Source of the DNA: Myxococcales bacterium | GTDB lineage: Bacteria; Myxococcota; Bradymonadia; UBA7976; UBA1532 | Assembly (NCBI GenBank): GCA_020633515.1 | Contig: JACKDM010000015.1 | Span: forward strand, 21,945 to 85,944 | Length of the DNA: 64,000 bases | Direction of reading: 5' to 3' | In this document: piece after piece, positions 8,593 through 16,440 of the stretch | Layout of the letters: every line of letters starts with the position of its first letter | How positions within the stretch are numbered: position 1 is the first letter of the stretch | Program-made: the position numbers and the translations under genes | Notes under the pieces: model-generated | The model's database searches: none | Seen by the model: the letters and a program-made list of their open reading frames with translations, nothing else | Told to the model about the DNA's origin: nothing

Positions 8593-9182
8593 TACTCCTT
8601 CCGGTGCCCTGCCCGCTCCGCGACCAGCACCGGCACGCCCTGCGTATAACCGCCCGTGTCATAACCATGCCCCGCCAGCCGCCGATCGTCCCACGCCAGC
8701 AGCTCCACCCGCCCCCGCACCTCGACCGTGTCGCCGAGCTGCACCGCGCCCACCCCCTCGGCGCCCATCACCAGCACCTCGTCGGGGAGCTGCGGATCGG
8801 TGTCTTCGATCACGAACGGCCGCCCCGCCTGCACGTCGCGCTCCGCGATCCCGAGCACGGTCACCGTATGCCCCGCGTACCGCGCCGGGTGGCTCGTCAG
8901 CTCGTCGAGGGTCACGTCACCCACCGACTGCACCACCGCCGTCGGATAGTCATAGGCATTGCCGATGTATGACTCGGTGTCGGTGTCATACGCCAGCGCC
9001 AGCCCCGCCGCGAGCAGGCCGCCCGCCACGCACGCCGCGATCGCGACGTTGGCCTGCCGCGCGCGCTTGCGCTCGACCTTCGAGCCGCGGTAGCCCGGCG
9101 GCGGCGGCGGTGGCTGCATCGCCGGATGCGCCGGCGGCGGATCATCGATGGGAGAGACGCGAGGGTCACGCGGCATCACCAT
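8592..9182 (-). CDS. Single-pass membrane protein with a possible OB-fold outer domain
   Basis: 196 residues. A Pro-rich cytoplasmic N-terminus (MVMPRDP... PPPPPPGYRG) is followed by a basic patch, one membrane helix (about residues 44-62) and an extracytoplasmic beta-rich domain (VTLDELTSHPARYAGHTVTV ... VQLGDTVEVRGRVE) that reads like a nucleic-acid-unrelated OB-type barrel. The AAGGAG element 8 bases upstream favours the ATG at 9182 over longer frames. Function unknown. Confidence 0.62.
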   Translation of the reverse strand: MVMPRDPRVSPIDDPPPAHPAMQPPPPPPGYRGSKVERKRARQANVAIAACVAGGLLAAGLALAYDTDTESYIGNAYDYPTAVVQSVGDVTLDELTSHPARYAGHTVTVLGIAERDVQAGRPFVIEDTDPQLPDEVLVMGAEGVGAVQLGDTVEVRGRVELLAWDDRRLAGHGYDTGGYTQGVPVLVAERAGHRKE

Positions 9183-9308
9183 GGGAGGCTCCTTTCGCTC
9201 GTGATGCCACCCCCGGTTTGCATCACCCGTTCCACCCCCGGTGCGCTCGCCCCCATGCCCTGCTGACACGCGGCACGCTGCCTCGCCCGCCGCGCCCGCC
9301 GAGGCAAC

Positions 9309-11006
9309 TCACCGCGCCGGCGACCGCCGACACCGCCCCGCCTCGCACATGAAGAACGGCCGCGAAGCCCGCGCCGGATCATCACACGCCACCAGCGCCC
9401 CGCAGTCGAGGTCATCGTCGCACGCCACCTCGGCGCACATCCCGAACGCCGCGTCGCAGAACTCGTAGGTCCCCGCGCAGGTCTGGTTGAAGCACCCCTC
9501 GACGCACATCACATCGTCGCCCATGCCCGGCGGCGGCGCCACCAGCCCCTCACACGGCGTCGACCCGAAGCCCCCGATCGGCGCCCGATCCAGCGCCGCC
9601 AGCGTCTCCGGCCCGATCCGCCCATCGGCCGGGATCGGCTCATCCGGCCGGTTGTGGTTCCACAACACCTGAAACGCAAAGGCGTTGATCGGCCGCAGAT
9701 CGGCCCCCGCCGCGAACACCCACCGCGCGCCCGTCGCCACGAAGCCCGCCTCGGCCATCGCCCGCTGCACCGCCGGATCCATCGCGTCCGCCGCCGCCAG
9801 CTCCACCGCCCGCCCGGCCGCGTGCGGGCTCACGCTCGGGAACGGCACCGCCCCCGGACAGCTCAGGTTGCCCTGCGCGCTGTGCAGGTACCACACGAGC
9901 CCCACGTCGCGCCCGCCCCACGCCACGGCCAGCGGCCGATCCACCTCCGCCGACACGCTCACCAGCGCGTCGTGCGTCGCCCGCTCCAACCACTCCGGCT
10001 TCGGCGGCCCCGCGATCGCGAGGCAGCCCGCGTCCCCGCACGGCGCGATCGTCGCCACCGCCTCCGGCGCCGCGCAGGCCATCACCGCCGCGATCTCCGC
10101 GCCCAACCCCTCGACGAGCGGCACCGGCACCTCACACCCCCGCCACGCCGCCTGCGCCACCGTCGGCCCCCCGAACATCGGCGGATCCGGCGGCGCCACG
10201 CCCCCATCACACAGCCCCGTCGCGAACCCCCCGATGATCGCGTCGCCGAGCGCCACCTCGGTCGCCGCGTCGAACTCGCCCGTCAGCGGCAGCGGATCAT
10301 CCGGCCGATTGCGGTTGTGCAGCGCCTGGAACGCAAACAGCGACAGCCGCGCGAGCCCCACGTCCTCGGCGAGCACATAGTCGAAGTGCGGCCGATCGGT
10401 CGGCAGGTTGTCCTCCCAGCCTTGCGCCCGCATCAGCGGCGACCAGTAAGCCGGCTCCTCCAGATCGACCGAGAGCCCGTTCTGATGGTTCGACAGCCCC
10501 GGCGGCGCCGCGAAGTCACAGCCCTTGAGCGTCCACAGGTAGAAGAGGTGCTGCACCGCGACATCACGATACGCCCACCGGATCACCATCTCCCGATCGC
10601 CGCTCGCCGCCGCCGCGATCAGATCATCGACCCCCCGCGCGTCGACCAGCGGCGGCCGGATCGGATCGAGCATCCGCCAGTTCCCCGGCGGCAGCTCCCC
10701 GAGCGTGCCCGCCCGCACGCAGTCGATCGCCGCCACGAGCTGCCGCGAGAGCCCGTCGAGCAGCTCGGGCGGGGTGGGATCGCCCGCCGTGAAGCAGGTC
10801 CCGGCGGCGTACTCGGCGATCGACAGCTCCTCGACCGGGATCGGCGGCGGCCCCATATCGGGCGCCCCGCCCATGCCGCCCTCGCCGCCCATGCCGCCCA
10901 TGCCCATGTCCGCGCCCGGCCGATCATCCGGCGCGTCGTCGTCGTCGCAAGCGATGAAGGCCAGCGCGGCGAGCGCGCAGCAGAGCAGGCGGGAGCGGAA
11001 CATCAT
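9309..11006 (-). CDS. Lipoprotein with two M15 (VanY-like) peptidase-related halves
   Basis: About 565 residues. Lipobox (ALAFIAC), a short MGMGG/GGMGG linker, then two similar ~220-residue halves. The first has SNHQNGLSVDL (about residue 172) and PHFDYV (about 205), matching the SxHxxGxxxD ... HxD zinc-ligand pattern of D-Ala-D-Ala carboxypeptidases of family M15. The second has SPHAAGRAVEL (about residue 391), in which the Asp is replaced by Glu and no clear second His-x-Asp is seen. Both halves continue into a FAFQxLxNxNRPxxPxP segment, typical of peptidoglycan-binding/M15 proteins of this group. A Cys-rich tail closes the protein. Likely role: cell-wall peptide trimming or binding. Start chosen at the ATG pair 11006/11003 behind GAGG. 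Confidence 0.7.
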   Translation of the reverse strand: MMFRSRLLCCALAALAFIACDDDDAPDDRPGADMGMGGMGGEGGMGGAPDMGPPPIPVEELSIAEYAAGTCFTAGDPTPPELLDGLSRQLVAAIDCVRAGTLGELPPGNWRMLDPIRPPLVDARGVDDLIAAAASGDREMVIRWAYRDVAVQHLFYLWTLKGCDFAAPPGLSNHQNGLSVDLEEPAYWSPLMRAQGWEDNLPTDRPHFDYVLAEDVGLARLSLFAFQALHNRNRPDDPLPLTGEFDAATEVALGDAIIGGFATGLCDGGVAPPDPPMFGGPTVAQAAWRGCEVPVPLVEGLGAEIAAVMACAAPEAVATIAPCGDAGCLAIAGPPKPEWLERATHDALVSVSAEVDRPLAVAWGGRDVGLVWYLHSAQGNLSCPGAVPFPSVSPHAAGRAVELAAADAMDPAVQRAMAEAGFVATGARWVFAAGADLRPINAFAFQVLWNHNRPDEPIPADGRIGPETLAALDRAPIGGFGSTPCEGLVAPPPGMGDDVMCVEGCFNQTCAGTYEFCDAAFGMCAEVACDDDLDCGALVACDDPARASRPFFMCEAGRCRRSPAR

Positions 11007-11098
11007 CGAGCCTCGGCGGCGGTGGTTGGTGGGTGAAGATGCCCGCGCCCGGCGCGGCGTTCCGTGTGCGCCGGCCTCAACCGCCCCGCAGGGCGTCG

Positions 11099-11767
11099 TC
11101 ACGACGGTTCATCGAGCCATCGGGGGGGCGCAATGTCGTCGTCCATCACCCAAGCGGGTTTGTCTACGATCAGTGCCTTGATGATGCGCTCCACCCACCT
11201 GTAGGGGTCAACGCCCGGCACCCGATCAGGCGAGGAGCGGCTGTGGGCGTACCGGAGCGCCCAGAGATAGCGTCGACGGTCGCGGCGGCTGTTAGGCCAC
11301 GGTCTCAGCGCAAACCGGCCCGATGCTTCAACGAGGAAGAGGATGAGGAGGCGTCCCGTGCGCCCATTGCCGTCGCAGAAGGGATGGATCCGGAAGAACC
11401 GAACCAGTACCCGCGCACACTGACGGGCGAGCTCTGCTTGCTCGGCGCCGTGCCAGTCGAATGGCTCGATCAGTCGCTCGTGGAGTGTCCTGAGCGATGC
11501 AGCGATCGCATTTGGCTCTACCGTGATGATCTCATGCCGACCTATGTCGACGCTCCCGGCTTCGTGACGCAGGCGACCGGCATGATCGATGTCCTCGAAC
11601 ATCATCGCGTGGAGCTCGGTGAGGAATTCGCGGAAGCTGTCCCATCGAGACGGCGCACCGCGAGATCGCGAGCCGGTGGACTGTCTGCGTGACGGCAGTC
11701 GGCGGTAGGACGAGCAGCGCGGTGATGTCGCGAGAACGCGAGTGCGCGACCGCAAGCTGGCGAGCAC
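11099..11767 (-). CDS. Fic-domain protein (probable AMP-transferase or related)
   Basis: 222 residues in the longest frame; the convincing part begins near residue 40. Core motif HPFCDGNGRTGR at residues 128-139 matches HxFx(D/E)GNGRxxR with all key residues, and AGRLRHEAGSVDIG upstream fits the Fic flap region. Known family role: transfer of AMP (or another phosphate-containing group) to a protein hydroxyl. No (S/T)xxxE(G/N) inhibitory helix was seen inside it and no obvious antitoxin gene is adjacent, so regulation is unclear. The N-terminal ~35 residues are Arg/Ser-rich and unconvincing, so the start is uncertain or the 5' end is eroded. Nearby DNA is decayed. Confidence 0.75.
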   Translation of the reverse strand: MLASLRSRTRVLATSPRCSSYRRLPSRRQSTGSRSRGAPSRWDSFREFLTELHAMMFEDIDHAGRLRHEAGSVDIGRHEIITVEPNAIAASLRTLHERLIEPFDWHGAEQAELARQCARVLVRFFRIHPFCDGNGRTGRLLILFLVEASGRFALRPWPNSRRDRRRYLWALRYAHSRSSPDRVPGVDPYRWVERIIKALIVDKPAWVMDDDIAPPRWLDEPS

Positions 11768-12091
11768 CGGAGCGGGGGTGGCTGAGCTCGCTCGCGATCG
11801 AGATGAGCCGGCGTCTTGCTGCGCGAGCGCGCGAGCGCAGGGCGGAGCGCGCGGCCAAGATCCGAGTCGGCCGACGGGTCGGCGGTTTGATGGCCGCGAA
11901 GCGGCCGACGAGGGTTGATGGCCCGGCGTTGTGCCGGGGAGGGCGCTTCGGCGAGGCAGGAACGGCGCGGCGCATGGGGCGTCGGCCTCGCGGGCGGCGA
12001 GGCGCAGGCTGGCGGGAGGAGGTGTCGTGGAAGTGAAGTGACGGAGCTCGGTGAGCGCGGCGTTCGTTCTGATGCTCGGGATCCGGCTGCC
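11768..12091. other. Non-coding or decayed stretch between Fic and the ATPase remnant
   Basis: No frame here has a recognisable motif or sensible protein composition. Base use is less skewed than in neighbouring genes. Short self-complementary pieces (for example TCGGCCGAC and GCGGCCGAC around 11868-11913) occur. It reads as eroded former coding sequence. Confidence 0.45.
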
Positions 12092-12537
12092 TCAGGATGC
12101 TTGACTGACAGGTGCATCCACTCGAGGATGTATTCGCGGCTTCAGGTCGGCTCCTCGCGGTGATGGATCCGAGCAGGTCGCGAGGCGCATCGTCGCCCCT
12201 CGCACGGTTCGCGTTTCGAAGACGAAGGCCATTGTCGCCCGGCGCATGGAGCCAGCGTGCTGATAGGCGATGCCATCGCCTCGCGCGAACTCCACCTCCA
12301 CCTCGATGGCCGGCGTCTGCTTCGGCCCATAGTGCAACATCGCCGACGCCGGCCCCTGCTCGGCGACGAAGCGACCAGCGTACCCGCGTGGATGTGGGCG
12401 AGCAGCTCGAAGGCCGTCAGCAGGTTCGACTTGCCCGCGCCATTCGGCCCGATCAGCACGGTGACCCGCCCGGCTCAGCTCGACGTCGCGCAGCGACATC
12501 AACCCCGCACCGCGAGGCGCCGCAACTCGAAGCTCAT
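12092..12537 (-). pseudogene. Remnant of an AAA (SMC/RecF-like) ATPase, multiply frameshifted
   Basis: Starting at the ATG at 12537 the pieces read in order: MSFELRRLAVRG (then stop), LMSLRDVELS in a second frame, VTVLIGPNGAGKSNLLTAFE with a perfect Walker A in a third, then VAEQGPASAMLHYGPKQTP and EVEVEFARGDGIAY back in another. Together they match the N-terminal ~140 residues of AAA ATPases of the 'old nuclease/AAA_21' type, where full proteins are about 380-400 residues. The C-terminal half with Walker B is missing. Three or more indels plus truncation indicate real decay. Such ATPases are common in defence and mobile modules; with the Fic gene this may be an old accessory island. Confidence 0.7.
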
Positions 12538-12615
12538 CGGGTGCTCCACGCTGGCATGGCCGCGACCATAACGGAGCGCCGCCCGCCCGGCAATCGCCGA
12601 CCACCCGCGCCCGCC

Positions 12616-13848
12616 TCACCGCCCGCCCGGCGAGTCGTGCCCGCCCGGCGGCCCCAGGCGAGCGTCAGCAGCACGGTGTCCCGCGGCCGCAGCAGCGCGG
12701 CGTAGAGCGTGCGCTCGCCGAGCGGCAGCGCGACGGGTGATCCCACCGCGGCGCCGAGGACCGCGCCGGGCGGGGGCGTCGGGCGCGAACGGCGTCGATT
12801 CGCCGCCGGGCGCGTGGTGGTGCGCGGCCTCGCGGTCGATGACGAGCGCGCGGCCGTCGGCGAGCGGGAGGGTGAGCGCGCCGGTGGCGCGGCCGTGGTC
12901 GACGAGCGCGTCGCCGCGCCAGATCGCCCAGATACCTTCTTCGCGGTACGAGGTCCCGCCGCGGCCATGCCACGCGACCGCGAGGGTGTCGCCGTCGGCG
13001 GCGGCGATGGCATGGTCGAGCTCGGTGAAGGCATGAGCGATGCCATCGGCGAGCGGGGCGGCGGCGCCGGTGGCGTCGATGACTTCGGGGCGCCGGGAGT
13101 GACCGCGCCACGGCCAGTGGTTGACGACGAGCCAGCGGTCGGTCGCGAGCGGGAGGATCGTCGGGAAGCCGATGCCATGGATCTGCCGCGGCGGTGGCAC
13201 CTCGCCGTCGTGGGGGATGGCATGGATCAGCACGCTCGACCCGCCGCCGCGGCCGGCGCTGGTGTCGCCGACGGCGAGCAGCCAGCCGCGCGCGGTGGGC
13301 ACGATCGCCATCGGCGGCGCGAGGCGGTCCCAGCCGCGGCCGACGCCGGGCGGGGTGGGGAGCGTGATCGCGGGTTCGACGCGGCCGGCGGCGTCGACGC
13401 GGGCGATGGCGGGCGCGGTGAACTCGGTGTGACCCCGGCGGCCCTGATGCCACCAGACGAGCAGCCCGCGCCCGCCGCTCACCGCGCCGAGGAGGCGGGT
13501 GTCGACGGGTGAGGCGCCCGCCGGGGTCGCCGTCGAGAGGCAGCGCACGCCGTCGCCGCTGCGGCAGATGACACAGCCCGCGGTGTCGAAGGCGAGGCAG
13601 TCGGGGGCGCAGCGGAGCTTGCCGCCGCGGTAGCCGATGCGGTCGCAGCTCTGGCCGTCGAGGTTGCGCCGGTCGCAGACCTCCGAGGGCCGCGGCGGGC
13701 TGCAGTCGCAGGGCGGGCAGGGGCGGCCGGGGATGCCACAGGGCGGGCACTCGGGGCAGCCGGGGCCGATCATGCGGCGGTCGATGCGGCCGTCACCGCA
13801 GATCCCGCCGGGGGCGAGCAGCGCGAGCGTCGTGAGCACGGTGAGCAT
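12616..13848 (-). CDS. Exported Cys-rich protein with probable beta-propeller, C-terminus possibly frameshifted
   Basis: 410 residues as read. Signal peptide (MLTVLTTLALLAPGGICG), a Cys-rich N-terminal module (CPECPPCGIPGRPCPPCDC and further Cys to about residue 105), then repeated short beta motifs (LLVWWHQG, GWLLAVGD, DRWLVVNHW, DTLAVAWHG) typical of a propeller. After about residue 358 the text turns Arg/Ala-rich. If one C is removed from the C-run near 12775, the sequence continues as PPGAVLGAAVGSP and VALPLGERTLYAALL, ending with a stop at 12534, which looks like the native end (437 residues). GGAGGA lies 6 bases before the ATG. Function unknown. Confidence 0.65.
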   Translation of the reverse strand: MLTVLTTLALLAPGGICGDGRIDRRMIGPGCPECPPCGIPGRPCPPCDCSPPRPSEVCDRRNLDGQSCDRIGYRGGKLRCAPDCLAFDTAGCVICRSGDGVRCLSTATPAGASPVDTRLLGAVSGGRGLLVWWHQGRRGHTEFTAPAIARVDAAGRVEPAITLPTPPGVGRGWDRLAPPMAIVPTARGWLLAVGDTSAGRGGGSSVLIHAIPHDGEVPPPRQIHGIGFPTILPLATDRWLVVNHWPWRGHSRRPEVIDATGAAAPLADGIAHAFTELDHAIAAADGDTLAVAWHGRGGTSYREEGIWAIWRGDALVDHGRATGALTLPLADGRALVIDREAAHHHAPGGESTPFAPDAPARRGPRRRGGITRRAAARRAHALRRAAAAAGHRAADARLGPPGGHDSPGGR

Positions 13849-13889
13849 CGCACGTCCTCCGCGAGGCAGGTCTCACCTGCATAGCGGAC

Positions 13890-14903
13890 TCAGGGCACGA
13901 GCACCACCCGGAAGCGCGCCTCGTTGTTCATCATGCGGGCGTAGGCCTTGCCCGCCTCGGCGAGCGGGAAGGTCTCGATCATCGGCTTGATCCCGGCGAC
14001 GGCGCTGTAGTCGAGCGTCTCTTCGCTCGCCTTGGGCGTGCCGCTCGGCCAGCCGGCGACGGTCTTGCCGCTCAAGAGCTCGATCGGGTTGATCTCGAGC
14101 GGCTCGAACGCGGCGCCGACGATGAGGAGCTTGCCGCGGGGCTTGAGGCCGCCGAACGCGGACTTCATCGCGGCGGCGTTGGGCGCGGTGACGAGCACGA
14201 GGTCGGCGCCGCCGAGCTTCTGCAGGGCCTCGGCGCCGTCTTCGGCGGCGGTGTCGATGTAGACGTGCGCGCCGAGCTCGCGGGCGAGCGCCTCCTTGTC
14301 GCTGCCGCGGGAGAGCGCGACGGTGCGGTAGCCGAGGTGGTTGGCGTACTGCAAGCCGAGGTGGCCGAGGCCGCCGATGCCGACGACGGCGACGGTGGCG
14401 CCGCCCTTGACGCCCGCGTTGCGCAGCGCGTTGAAGGTGGTGATGCCCGCGCAGAGCAGCGGCGCGGCGTCGGCGGCGTCGAGCGCGTCGGGGATCAGGG
14501 CGAGCGCTTCCTGGGGGGCGACCATGTACTCGGCGTAGCCGCCGTCATAGCTGATCCCGCAGATCTGCGCCGCGCTGCACGCGAGGAAGTCGCCGCCGCG
14601 GCAGGCGTCGCAGGTGAAGCAGTGCCCGCCGTGCCAGCCGACGCCGACGCGGGTGCCGGCCTTCCAGCGGGCGGCGACGCCTTCGCCGACGGCGTCGACG
14701 CGGCCGGCGACCTCGTGGCCGGGGATGCGGGGGTAGGTGAGGCCGGGCCAGCCGCCGTGCTGCACGAAGGCGTCGCTGTGGCAGATCCCACAGGCTTCGA
14801 CCTTGATGCGGACCTGGCCGGGGCCGGGCTCGGGGAGGGGGACGTCGGTGTACTCGAACTCGCCGCCGGCCTTGGTGATGCGGGCGGCTTTCATGGTCGC
14901 CAT
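13890..14903 (-). CDS. Zinc-dependent alcohol dehydrogenase (medium-chain, MDR)
   Basis: 337 residues, normal for the family. Catalytic-zinc motif CGICHSD near residue 39, GHEVAGRV, structural-zinc cysteines in CFTCDACRGGDFLAC, and the Rossmann motif VGIGGLGHLG near residue 175 for NAD(P). Reaction: reversible alcohol-aldehyde oxidation in the cytoplasm. The C-terminal half resembles AdhA/YahK-type enzymes. It stands alone, 41 bp downstream (leftward) lies the Cys-rich gene start, and no substrate can be inferred from neighbours. Confidence 0.93.
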   Translation of the reverse strand: MATMKAARITKAGGEFEYTDVPLPEPGPGQVRIKVEACGICHSDAFVQHGGWPGLTYPRIPGHEVAGRVDAVGEGVAARWKAGTRVGVGWHGGHCFTCDACRGGDFLACSAAQICGISYDGGYAEYMVAPQEALALIPDALDAADAAPLLCAGITTFNALRNAGVKGGATVAVVGIGGLGHLGLQYANHLGYRTVALSRGSDKEALARELGAHVYIDTAAEDGAEALQKLGGADLVLVTAPNAAAMKSAFGGLKPRGKLLIVGAAFEPLEINPIELLSGKTVAGWPSGTPKASEETLDYSAVAGIKPMIETFPLAEAGKAYARMMNNEARFRVVLVP

Positions 14904-14988
14904 GGGCGATGCCTCCGGGGCTCGGGTTGCCTGCGCGTGCTGCGCGGAGGGATGGATACGGGGGCGGGGTGTGAGGTCGCTGATGGGA

Positions 14989-16178
14989 TCAGTGGCGCCG
15001 CACCGTCACCGCCGGGTCGATGGATTCGCTGCCGTCGATGATCGCGAGCGTGCGGGGGTCGTCGTCGCCGAGGAGGTGGTGGCGGGCGAAGGCGAGCGCG
15101 TGGGTGGCGACGATGTGGAAGCCGAGCGCGGGGTCGAGGGTGGGGCAGCGGCCGAGCGCGAAGGTCTGGTGGCATCCGCCTTCGAGCTCGACCCAGGTGA
15201 GGGGGAAGCCTTGCATGAGATCGAACATGGCGGCCATGTCATCGGGGTTGTCGGCGGTGCCGGATTGCACCTGCCAGGGCACGGTGGCCGTGCGGAAGCC
15301 TTCGGGGCCGAACCATGCCTCGCGGTAGGCGCCGGCGAGGCCGATGGCGACGGCGACGCGGGGGTCGCCGAGGCCGGCGGCGAAGGCGGCGCGCTCGGCT
15401 TCGGTGGCGTCGGGGCGGTTGGCGGCGATGGCGTCGAGGTCGTAGGTGGCGCCGGTGGCGGCCCAGAGGGTGTAGACGCCGCGGCTGTGGCCGGTGAGCA
15501 CCACCCGGTCGAAGTCGCCGCGGGAGAGGGGGGCGGCGCCGGGGAGCGCGTCGAGCGCGTCGAGGGTGGCGGTGATGTCGGCGGGGCGCTCGATGTAGTG
15601 GGCGACGAGCTCGCCGCGGGCGTTGGCGGTGAGGAGGTTGCCTTCGTGGTCGGGGGCGACGGCGAGCCAGCCGTGGCGGGCGAAGTGGCTCATGAGGAAG
15701 GCGCTCGTGCCGGCGAAGCCGCGGTCGCCGTGGCTGTAGACCATGACGGGGTAGCGCTCGCCGACGGGGTCGAGCGGGGGGGCGTTGATGACGGCGTCGG
15801 GGTCTTCGAAGAGGTCGTGGTGGCGCGGGTGGGGGCCGTCGACGGCCTCGGCGGGGTACCAGACGTGCAGCAGGATGGTGCGGGTCTCGCCGGTGCCGGG
15901 CACGGTGTAGGTGGTGGGGCGCTCGAGGTAGCCGACGGCGAAGGGGCCGGGGCCGTCGACGGGGAACTCGAGGGTCGAGGTGGGGGCGGCGGCGTCGGGG
16001 GCGGCGTCGGGGGCGGCGTCGGGGGCGGCGTCGGGCGCGGTGGCGTCGGGGGGTGGGCGCGGCGGCGTCGGAGGTGGCGGCCGTCGGGGGTGGCGGCGTC
16101 GGGATCGGCGGCGGCGTCGGGCTCGCAGCCGGCGGCGAGGCAGAGCACGAGCGGCAGGTGCCAGAGGCGATGGGCCAT
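14989..16178 (-). CDS. Alpha/beta-hydrolase lipoprotein, interrupted by two apparent 1-bp insertions
   Basis: The lipoprotein signal MAHRLWHLPLVLCLAAGC at 16178 lies in a different frame from the hydrolase body. Removing one G near 16080 and one C in the six-C run near 16050 restores a continuous frame with a repeating PDAA linker, and the 1190-bp span minus 2 is exactly divisible by three (395 residues). The body carries YPVMVYSHGDRG, the nucleophile elbow GHSRG, and a C-terminal His-bearing segment, as in platelet-activating-factor acetylhydrolase/dienelactone-hydrolase-like esterases. Unmodified reading from an upstream start at 16299 gives an Arg/Pro-rich nonsense N-terminus. Substrate unknown; surface esterase inferred. 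Confidence 0.72.
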
Positions 16179-16307
16179 GCGGCGGCTCCTCGGGGGGTGG
16201 TGTCGACGGTCGAGGGTAGACGGGCGGGGCGTCCGGTTCCAGCGGGTCGGCGGGGTGGCCGGTCGCCTTGGCGTCGATGGGCTGGTGCCAGGGGGGCACG
16301 GGGTGCT

Positions 16308-16323
16308 ATCTCAAAGATGAGAT
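16308..16323. promoter_or_regulatory. Short inverted repeat in a divergent promoter region
   Basis: ATCTC-aaagat-GAGAT is an AT-rich inverted repeat in the ~260-bp gap between the leftward hydrolase (start 16178) and the rightward kinase remnant (from 16441). Position suits an operator, but there is no further support. Confidence 0.25.
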
Positions 16324-16440
16324 GTTGGCAGGAGCGCGTGGCGATGCAGACGGGTCGGGCTGTCGGTACGACGAACGGGGCGGGGCGATGAGGGATGGCA
16401 TGGCTGAGCGACGGCGGGTGTGCGGCCTCGGTGGGCGCCG

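Noticed and set aside
11033..11692. 219-residue rightward frame over the Fic gene
   Set aside because: The Fic motif on the other strand is complete; this frame has no motif.
12534..13223. Separate gene in the second frame of the propeller protein
   Set aside because: Only its last ~70 residues look protein-like and they continue the upstream gene after a 1-bp shift.
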